Origin: Dehalococcoidia bacterium
Lineage (GTDB): Bacteria; Chloroflexota; Dehalococcoidia; SZUA-161
Length of the DNA stretch: 9,583 nucleotides
Direction: 5' to 3'
NCBI GenBank assembly: GCA_020344295.1
Contig: CP070819.1
Span: 471,268 to 480,850, forward strand
In this document: positions 1 to 5,162 of the stretch, piece after piece
How the letters are laid out: each line of letters starts with the position of its first letter
Position numbering within the stretch: position 1 is the stretch's first letter
Program-made: the position numbers and the translations under genes
The notes under the pieces: model-generated
Told to the model about the DNA's origin: nothing
Seen by the model: the letters and a program-made list of their open reading frames with translations, nothing else
The model's database searches: none

Positions 1-229
1 CGCCGCGCGCCATAGCCTCAGCGATATCGCAGGCTTTTTCATCTAGTGTGCGCTCTGCCTCGGCCATTATCGACTTCATGGTCAGGAGCATATTGGTGCC
101 GGTATCGCCATCGGGAACAGGAAAGACGTTGAGGGTATTTATAGTCTGCGCGCTGCGCTCCAGCCAGTGTGTGGCAGCGCTGAACATTTCCCTGAGCTCA
201 GTTCCGTCGCACGAATTCAAGCCACCCAC
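1..229 (-). CDS. DAK2-domain protein (YloV/FakA-type), N-terminal part, cut by window edge
   Basis: The first 76 residues are visible; the rest lies beyond base 1. The stretch NVFPVPDGDTGTNM (residues 34-47) is the hallmark of the DAK2 kinase domain of the YloV/FakA family. Its aspartates (D40, D42) are expected to hold the Mg-ATP. Known members are about 550 residues long and, as FakA, phosphorylate fatty acids bound to a DegV-type FakB protein. I infer the same general role here but cannot see the C-terminal domains. I chose the GTG at 229-227 because a GGGAGA Shine-Dalgarno lies 7 bases before it and the N-terminal length fits the family. A TTG three codons later is the alternative. The in-frame stop upstream lies about 100 bases away. 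The gene diverges from rpmB, as yloU-yloV does in Bacillus, but no asp23-like gene lies between. Confidence 0.85.
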   Translation of the reverse strand, partial: MGGLNSCDGTELREMFSAATHWLERSAQTINTLNVFPVPDGDTGTNMLLTMKSIMAEAERTLDEKACDIAEAMARG

Positions 230-236
230 ATCTGTT

Positions 237-242
237 TCTCCC
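237..242 (-). promoter_or_regulatory. Ribosome binding site of the DAK2 gene
   Basis: GGGAGA on the minus strand, 7 bases before the GTG at 229. It decides the start of the DAK2 gene, since no ATG lies between the upstream in-frame stop and the DGDTGTN motif. Confidence 0.6.
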
Positions 243-303
243 AAGTCGACTGCAATCCTTTGTCCTGGGTTGGAGGCCTTAGATTTGATGGTCGAGAACC
301 TGC

Positions 304-332
304 TTGCAACAATTCCTTCGTTGTGTTATTCT
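304..332 (+). promoter_or_regulatory. Predicted sigma70-type promoter for rpmB
   Basis: TTGCAA (304-309), a 17-base spacer, then TATTCT (327-332), with TGTG just upstream of the -10. Transcription would start near 339, giving a leader of about 43 bases before the rpmB TTG. This is a hexamer and spacing match read by eye, with no experimental support. Confidence 0.45.
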
Positions 333-341
333 TAAAGCCGA

Positions 342-370
342 ATTCTACAGGAAAACGGCCTTCCAGTCAA
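342..370 (-). promoter_or_regulatory. Predicted sigma70-type promoter for the DAK2 gene
   Basis: On the minus strand, TTGACT (370-365), a 17-base spacer, then TAGAAT (347-342). This is close to the TTGACA/TATAAT consensus. The start would fall near 335, giving a leader of about 106 bases before the GTG at 229. The -35 element shares two bases with the rpmB Shine-Dalgarno, and the whole site lies inside the predicted rpmB leader. Confidence 0.5.
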
Positions 371-375
371 AGGAG
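369..375 (+). promoter_or_regulatory. Ribosome binding site of rpmB
   Basis: AAAGGAG ends 6 bases before the TTG at 382-384. This strong site fixes the non-ATG start of L28 and rules out the upstream in-frame ATG at 304. Confidence 0.75.
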
Positions 376-381
376 ACGGCA

Positions 382-564
382 TTGAAGTGTGAGGTATGTG
401 GGAAGGGGCCACAGTTAGGACACAGCGTGTCCCATTCTAATCGTCATACCAAGCGGCGATGGCTGCCAAACCTGAGGACAACCACGATTGTTACAGATGG
501 TAAAAGTCAAAGAATAACAATCTGCACTAGGTGTCTGCGCACACAGAACAAAGTCGCTGGCTAA
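382..564 (+). CDS. rpmB: Large ribosomal subunit protein bL28
   Basis: A 60-residue protein, the normal length for the short bacterial L28. It begins K-C-E-V-C-G-K-G-P and carries the diagnostic [15 protein letters not shown] block at residues 16-30. Cysteines C3, C6, C48 and C51 form two CxxC pairs, so this is the zinc-binding (C+) form. L28 is a structural protein of the 50S subunit. The start is TTG with a strong AAAGGAG site; a longer reading from the ATG at 304 would add 26 residues with no L28 similarity. It is the only plus-strand gene in the window. It converges on rpe, with 9 bases between the two stop codons, and diverges from the DAK2 gene. Confidence 0.95.
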   Translation: MKCEVCGKGPQLGHSVSHSNRHTKRRWLPNLRTTTIVTDGKSQRITICTRCLRTQNKVAG

Positions 565-573
565 CTCGCCTTC

Positions 574-1254
574 TTATCCTGTCTCCAGTCCTCGAATAGC
601 TTCTCTGATAGCTGATATTGCCTGGGAAACACTCTCTCTCTTATTGAAAACAGCAGCGCCCGCTACGAGTACCGTCGCTCCAGCCTTGACTACCCGAGGT
701 GCGATCTCGGCGTTGATTCCACCATCGACCTGCAGCTCAGCGGACAGACCCTGTTCATCGAGCATGTGCCTGAGTCTGGCGATCTTATCCACCGAGCTCT
801 CGATAAACTTCTGCCCACCGAATCCGGGATTTACCGACATCACCAGCACCAGATCGGCAATGGGCAGTACTTCTTCGATCGCGTGTAGATGGGTGCTTGG
901 ATTAAGAGTCACTCCAGCCTTAATCCCAAGCTCTTTTATCGATTCCAACATCCTGTGCAGATGCGGGCATGTTTCAACATGAACTGTGATAATGTCGGCA
1001 CCTGCCTGGACAAACTGGGGTATATACTGCTCCGGGTGCTCGATCATAAGGTGCACGTCGAGCGGGAGGTTAGTGTGAGGGCGTATGGCAGCCACTACAG
1101 GCGGGCCAATTGTAATGTTGGGGACGAAGTGCCCGTCCATAATGTCCACATGTATGTAGTCGGCACCCGCCTCAGTTGCTTCATGCACCTGCTCGCTCAC
1201 ACGGCCGAAATCGGCGGAGAGAATAGAGGGGGCGATCTTAATCTTTTTTTCCAT
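574..1254 (-). CDS. rpe: Ribulose-phosphate 3-epimerase
   Basis: This 226-residue (beta/alpha)8-barrel enzyme interconverts D-ribulose 5-phosphate and D-xylulose 5-phosphate in the cytoplasmic pentose phosphate pathway. The start KIAPSILSADF (residues 5-15) is typical. Metal ligands and catalytic residues are present: H35 and D37 in HVDIMDGHFVPN, H68 in DVHLM, and D177 in QVDGGIN. The flexible loop MSVNPGFGGQ (139-148) and the phosphate-binding VDGGIN and VAGAAVF segments are intact. Its ATG lies inside the end of argH (17-base overlap), so it is probably translated from the arginine-operon message. The ribosome site is weak (GAAAGA), in keeping with translational coupling. Why a pentose-phosphate enzyme sits here is not explained by function. 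The neighbourhood with rpmB and a DAK2 gene is an old synteny. Confidence 0.97.
   Translation of the reverse strand: MEKKIKIAPSILSADFGRVSEQVHEATEAGADYIHVDIMDGHFVPNITIGPPVVAAIRPHTNLPLDVHLMIEHPEQYIPQFVQAGADIITVHVETCPHLHRMLESIKELGIKAGVTLNPSTHLHAIEEVLPIADLVLVMSVNPGFGGQKFIESSVDKIARLRHMLDEQGLSAELQVDGGINAEIAPRVVKAGATVLVAGAAVFNKRESVSQAISAIREAIRGLETG
1238..1254 (-). other. argH-rpe coding overlap with a run of seven A
   Basis: The last 17 bases of argH also encode the start of rpe, which is in the +1 frame relative to argH. The overlap holds a run of seven A (positions 1250-1244 on the minus strand) just after the rpe ATG. The overlap favours re-initiation by ribosomes finishing argH. The A run is a possible slippage site, but nothing shows it is used. 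Confidence 0.8.
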
Positions 1255-2614
1255 TTAGTGTCTTTCTCGCTGCTGCCAGCGCTTTTTCGACCTCTTCAGG
1301 GGCGGTCCCCCCTGTGCAGTTGCGCGCTGCCAGTGAGGATTCGAGAGTAATAGACTTTACATCGTTTTCGAAATCGGGGCAGAATCTCCTGTAGTCTATC
1401 AGGTCGACATCATGAAGCGCTTTTCCGATATCGGTGGCATAGCGCACTAGATTGCTAACTATGGTGTGGGCCTGTCGGAAGGGGATACCCTTTTTAACCA
1501 AGTAGTCCGCAATGTCGGTAGCCAGCATGTAGTCGGTCTCTGCAGCCCGGCTTATACGATCGGCTTTTACGCGCAGAGTGGCCACCGTCGGAGCAAGAGC
1601 CTCGAGAGTGGAGAGTAAGGTGTCTACGGCGTCAAACAAGCACTCCTTGTCCTCCTGCATGTCGCGGTCATATGACAGGGGCAGGCTCTTCATGGTTGTC
1701 AGCGCAGACATCAGATGGCCGTAGACACGGCCCGTCTTGCCTCTTGCCAGCTCTGCAACATCAGGATTTTTCTTCTGGGGCATGATGCTGGAGCCGGTGG
1801 CAAAGGCATCGTCGATCTCGACGAATCCGAATTCCGCCGTTGACCAGATTATGATCTCCTCTGTGAGGCGGGAGATGTGCATCATTGTCAGCCCTGCAGC
1901 GGCAATGTACTCGATGACAAAGTCGCGGTCGGAGACGGCATCCATACTGTTGGTGCTGACCTTGCTGAAGCCGAGTTCCTTCGCCAGAAAGTCGCGGTCA
2001 ATTGGATAAGTCACTCCCGCGAGTGCCCCGCTGCCCAGCGGCATCACGTCGGTTCTCTGATAGCACTGCTCGAAACGCTCAATATCGCGCTGAAACATCT
2101 CGAAGTAGGCCAGCAGGTGGTGAGCGAACAAAACTGGCTGCGCCCTCTGCATGTGCGTGTAGCCGGGCATGACCAGCCGTTTGTTGTCCTCAGCGACGTG
2201 CAAAAGGGCCCGTTGAAGGTCTTTGATTCCTGTTACCGTCTCCGAGATGGCTTCCTTGGTAAAAAGCCTCATATCGGTCGCTACCTGGTCATTTCGGGAG
2301 CGGGCGGTATGCAGCTTGGCGCCGACCTCGCCAATCTTCTCGACTAGGCGTGCTTCAATGTTCATGTGGATGTCCTCGAGTTCCTCCTTGAACTCGAAAC
2401 TGCCCTGCTCGATCTCCTCCCTTATGGAGATCAGCGACATGATGATCAGCTCCGCATCCTTTTCCGGTATTATGCCCTGCTTAGCCAGCATCCGGACATG
2501 GGCTATGGAGCTGGCGATATCATGCTTGTACAGACGCCGATCGAAGTGAGTAGAAGCAGTGTATGCCTTCGCCCGATCATCCATCTCTTTGCCGAAGCGG
2601 CCGCGTAGGGTCAT
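1238..2614 (-). CDS. argH: Argininosuccinate lyase
   Basis: A 458-residue member of the fumarase/aspartase superfamily. It splits argininosuccinate into arginine and fumarate, the last step of arginine synthesis, as a cytoplasmic homotetramer. Visible motifs include the N-terminal RGRF (4-7, where many homologues have GGRF) and HTARSRNDQVATD (102-114). GYTHMQRAQP (151-160) carries the catalytic-region histidine H154. The signature loop GSSIMPQKKNPD (274-285) carries the catalytic serine. Length and all three conserved regions are normal. The ATG at 2614 has an AAGGA site 7 bases upstream. The gene follows argG after 98 bases, the largest gap in the cluster, which may hold its own promoter. 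Its 3' end overlaps rpe. Confidence 0.98.
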   Translation of the reverse strand: MTLRGRFGKEMDDRAKAYTASTHFDRRLYKHDIASSIAHVRMLAKQGIIPEKDAELIIMSLISIREEIEQGSFEFKEELEDIHMNIEARLVEKIGEVGAKLHTARSRNDQVATDMRLFTKEAISETVTGIKDLQRALLHVAEDNKRLVMPGYTHMQRAQPVLFAHHLLAYFEMFQRDIERFEQCYQRTDVMPLGSGALAGVTYPIDRDFLAKELGFSKVSTNSMDAVSDRDFVIEYIAAAGLTMMHISRLTEEIIIWSTAEFGFVEIDDAFATGSSIMPQKKNPDVAELARGKTGRVYGHLMSALTTMKSLPLSYDRDMQEDKECLFDAVDTLLSTLEALAPTVATLRVKADRISRAAETDYMLATDIADYLVKKGIPFRQAHTIVSNLVRYATDIGKALHDVDLIDYRRFCPDFENDVKSITLESSLAARNCTGGTAPEEVEKALAAARKTLNGKKD

Positions 2615-2669
2615 ATTGAAGTCCTTTCCGACATGTCAAGTTTTATTATTAAGCTGCCCGTATCTATGT

Positions 2670-2698
2670 TATATATTCCGTCACCGCTCCTGTAGCAA
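2670..2698 (-). promoter_or_regulatory. Possible internal promoter for argH-rpe
   Basis: On the minus strand, TTGCTA (2698-2693), a 17-base spacer, then TATATA (2675-2670) in an AT-rich stretch. Transcription would start near 2663, about 49 bases before the argH ATG. The surrounding gap is AT-rich, so chance matches are easier here. Confidence 0.35.
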
Positions 2699-2703
2699 TG
2701 CTA
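2693..2703. repeat. 11-base palindrome overlapping the possible argH -35
   Basis: TAGCA-A-TGCTA is a perfect inverted repeat with 5-base arms around a single central base. It is too tight to form an RNA hairpin but could be a protein-binding half-site pair. It overlaps the putative -35 of the argH promoter. It does not look like a classical ArgR box, and may be chance in AT-rich DNA. Confidence 0.3.
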
Positions 2704-2712
2704 TATATATTT

Positions 2713-3927
2713 CTATTCTGTACTTTCTTCCTCCCTTGTCTCCTGTACCTCTGCCTGGGTCTTGACTGGCAGGCCGTAGATCTGGATGAAGCCCACGGCT
2801 GCACTCTGGTCGAACCGGTCTTCTTTGTCGTAGGTAGCTAGGTTATAGCTGTAGAGGGACTTGGGCGATTTGCGACCGATGACCATTGATTTACCCTTAT
2901 GCAATTTTACCTTAACCGTCCCGCTGACATGTCGCTGTGTACTCTGCACATAAGCGGCGAGGTCCTGGCGCATCGCCGAGAACCAGAGGCCGTTGTAGAC
3001 CAGCTCTGCGTATTCCTGGGCTACTTTCTGCTTGAAGCGAAGTTGGTCCCGGGAAAGGGTCATCTGCTCCAGCGCCAAGTGGGCGGAAAGCAGCACCGTC
3101 GCTGCCGGCGCCTCATATATCTCTCTGGATTTTATTCCCACCAGGCGGTTCTCCAGGTGATCGATCCGGCCCACGCCATGCTCACCGGCAAGGCTGTTCA
3201 GCTTCTCCACCAATTCAACTCCCCCTGACACCTGTCCATCGAGGCTGACAGGATTTCCCTGTTCGAATCCGATCTCTATATAGAGGGGATTCTCAGGAGC
3301 CTCATCCTGCGATCTGGTCCAGGAGAACACGTCCTCGGGCGGCTCGATCCAGGGATCCTCGAGTACTCCGCACTCGATACTCCTGCCCCAGAGGTTCTCA
3401 TCGATTGAATAAGGGCTGTCTACAGTGACGGGCACCGGGATCCCATAGCGATGTGCGTAGGCAACCGTCTCTTCCCTGGTCATACCCCACTCCCGCGCCG
3501 GTGCGATTATCCTGAGATGGGACGCAAGTGCAGCAGTACTGACATCGAACCTGACCTGGTCGTTGCCCTTGCCAGTGCAGCCGTGCGCAACCACAACCGC
3601 TCCTTCCTCAAGAGCAGTGTCTACCAACAGCTTTGCTATCAACGGGCGGGCAAGGGCCGTAGCCAGCGTATATTGACCTTCGTATACTGCATCTGCCTGG
3701 AGTGCGGGGAAAACGTAATCGCTGATGAAAATATCCTTGGCATCCAGTACCAGCGCTTTGATCGCTCCTACCTTAAGCGCCTTCTGCCTTATTGACTCGA
3801 AATCACGCTCCATCCCGAGGTCTATACTCAGGGCGATAACATCCATTTCGTATATTTCAGCGATCCATTTGATGGCCGCAGAGGTGTCGAGTCCACCACT
3901 GTAGGCGAGTACAACCTTATCTTTCAA
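2713..3927 (-). CDS. argG: Argininosuccinate synthase
   Basis: A 404-residue enzyme of the N-type ATP pyrophosphatase family. It joins citrulline and aspartate, using ATP, to make argininosuccinate. The PP-loop AYSGGLDTS (8-16) is intact. YEGQYTLATALARPLIAK (82-99), HGCTGKGNDQVRFD (115-128), SPYSIDENLWGRS (171-183) and a later block beginning VGRIDHLENRLVGIKSREIY complete the family pattern. The start is TTG (3927-3925), not ATG, preceded at 5 bases by a near-perfect GGAGGAG. The protein then begins directly with the usual KVVLAYSGG strand, so no longer N terminus is needed. The C-terminal tail is short and acidic. It lies 26 bases downstream of argD, where argF sits in many arginine operons. 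Confidence 0.98.
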   Translation of the reverse strand: MKDKVVLAYSGGLDTSAAIKWIAEIYEMDVIALSIDLGMERDFESIRQKALKVGAIKALVLDAKDIFISDYVFPALQADAVYEGQYTLATALARPLIAKLLVDTALEEGAVVVAHGCTGKGNDQVRFDVSTAALASHLRIIAPAREWGMTREETVAYAHRYGIPVPVTVDSPYSIDENLWGRSIECGVLEDPWIEPPEDVFSWTRSQDEAPENPLYIEIGFEQGNPVSLDGQVSGGVELVEKLNSLAGEHGVGRIDHLENRLVGIKSREIYEAPAATVLLSAHLALEQMTLSRDQLRFKQKVAQEYAELVYNGLWFSAMRQDLAAYVQSTQRHVSGTVKVKLHKGKSMVIGRKSPKSLYSYNLATYDKEDRFDQSAAVGFIQIYGLPVKTQAEVQETREEESTE

Positions 3928-3932
3928 CTACT

Positions 3933-3939
3933 CTCCTCC
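3933..3939 (-). promoter_or_regulatory. Ribosome binding site of argG
   Basis: GGAGGAG on the minus strand, 5 bases before the TTG at 3927. It is the strongest ribosome site in the window and settles the non-ATG start of argG. Confidence 0.8.
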
Positions 3940-3953
3940 GACACAATTCGCTT

Positions 3954-5147
3954 CTACTTCTCCTTGCCCACGTCCATAAGTACCGGTTCTAGAATCGCAA
4001 TTGCCTCGTCTATGTCATTCTTCGTAATATTGAGCGGTGGTATGAAGCGAATGACGCTGGGCTTTACCGGATTGAGCAATAAGCCCCGCTCTCGGCATGC
4101 CACTAGTATACCATCCGAGATATCACCGGCGATTTGAATCGCCACCAGTAGCCCGCGTCCCCGTACATCGGTAATAAAGCTGAACTTCGTCTTGAGCCTC
4201 TCCAGCTCCGATATCAGGTAAGCGCCTGTCTGTTTAACCTTGTTCGGTATGTCATCTTCGATAATAAATTTCAGGGTGGCATACCCTGCAGAACAGGCCA
4301 GAGGATTTCCGCCGAAGGTGGACCCATGCTCCCCCGGGGCGAAGACAGACGCCTTATCCTTAGCCAGGAATGCCCCCATGGGTACGCCTCCGCCGAGGCC
4401 CTTGGCCAGGGCCATGATATCGGGTTCAACGCTGTACTGCTCATACCCGAAAAGACTGCCAATACGTCCGATACCGGTCTGAACCTCGTCGAGTATCAAG
4501 AGAATACCCTTCTCGTCGCACCATGATCTCACTGCTTTGAGATAGTCATCGTCCGGCACATTAACCCCGCCCTCCCCCTGTATGGGCTCCAGCATAACGG
4601 CGCATGTTTCCGAGGTGGTCGCTTCCTTGATAGCGTTCACCCGGTTATATTCTACATTAATGAATCCAGAGGGAAGCGGAGTATAAGGCTCCTGATGTTT
4701 AGGCTGGCCGGTTGCGGCAATCATGGTCAGTGTACGCCCGTGAAAGGAGTTTAAGGCTGTGATTACCTGGTAAGCACCACCCAGATGAAGCTTGCCATAC
4801 CGACGGGCGAGCTTCACGGCACCCTCGACGGCCTCCACGCCGCTGTTGCAGAAGAATACCCTGTCGAGGCAGCTTTTATCGACGAGAAGTTCGGCTAGCC
4901 TTAGCTGGGGTGTGGTATAGAACTGGTTTGATGTCTGGATAAGCGTCCTCGCCTGCTCGCAGACAGCACCCACCACAGCCGGGTGGCAGTGCCCCAGGCT
5001 GTTAACGCCCCATCCTGAGGTGAAATCGAGATACTCTTTCCCGCGATCGTCCCATACCCTAGCGCCCTCGCCCCTTACCAGGGTCAGCGGCATGCGCTTG
5101 AACGTGCGCATGTAGTACTTACTCTCGAGTTCCTGCCAGTCAGCCAT
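3954..5147 (-). CDS. argD: Acetylornithine aminotransferase
   Basis: A 397-residue class-III PLP-dependent aminotransferase. It converts N-acetylglutamate semialdehyde and glutamate to N-acetylornithine and 2-oxoglutarate. Visible features: TSGWGVNSLGHCHP (43-56), FFCNSGVEAVEGAVKLARR (98-116), SFHGRT (134-139), LEPIQGEGG (186-194), and ILDEVQTGIGR with the PLP-ring aspartate D220 (218-228). The Schiff-base lysine is K249 in ALAKGLGGG, followed by HGSTFGGNPLA (274-284). The arginine-operon setting favours ArgD over the related ornithine or GABA aminotransferases; some ArgD enzymes also act on succinyldiaminopimelate. ATG start with a moderate AGAAG site. It follows the UPF0182 gene by 15 bases. 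Confidence 0.96.
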   Translation of the reverse strand: MADWQELESKYYMRTFKRMPLTLVRGEGARVWDDRGKEYLDFTSGWGVNSLGHCHPAVVGAVCEQARTLIQTSNQFYTTPQLRLAELLVDKSCLDRVFFCNSGVEAVEGAVKLARRYGKLHLGGAYQVITALNSFHGRTLTMIAATGQPKHQEPYTPLPSGFINVEYNRVNAIKEATTSETCAVMLEPIQGEGGVNVPDDDYLKAVRSWCDEKGILLILDEVQTGIGRIGSLFGYEQYSVEPDIMALAKGLGGGVPMGAFLAKDKASVFAPGEHGSTFGGNPLACSAGYATLKFIIEDDIPNKVKQTGAYLISELERLKTKFSFITDVRGRGLLVAIQIAGDISDGILVACRERGLLLNPVKPSVIRFIPPLNITKNDIDEAIAILEPVLMDVGKEK

Positions 5148-5162
5148 CGATATCTTCTCTTA

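Noticed and set aside
334..362. Possible imperfect hairpin (AAAGCCG / CGGCCTT) in the rpmB leader
   Set aside because: The stem needs a bulge and is only about 6 pairs; too weak to call a regulatory structure or L28 autoregulation site.
304..381. A longer rpmB reading starting from the ATG at 304
   Set aside because: It would start at the promoter itself, has no ribosome site, and adds 26 residues not found in L28; the TTG at 382 fits length and motif.
1877..2347. Plus-strand open frame of 156 codons opposite argH
   Set aside because: It lies wholly within argH on the other strand and has no recognisable domain or ribosome site.
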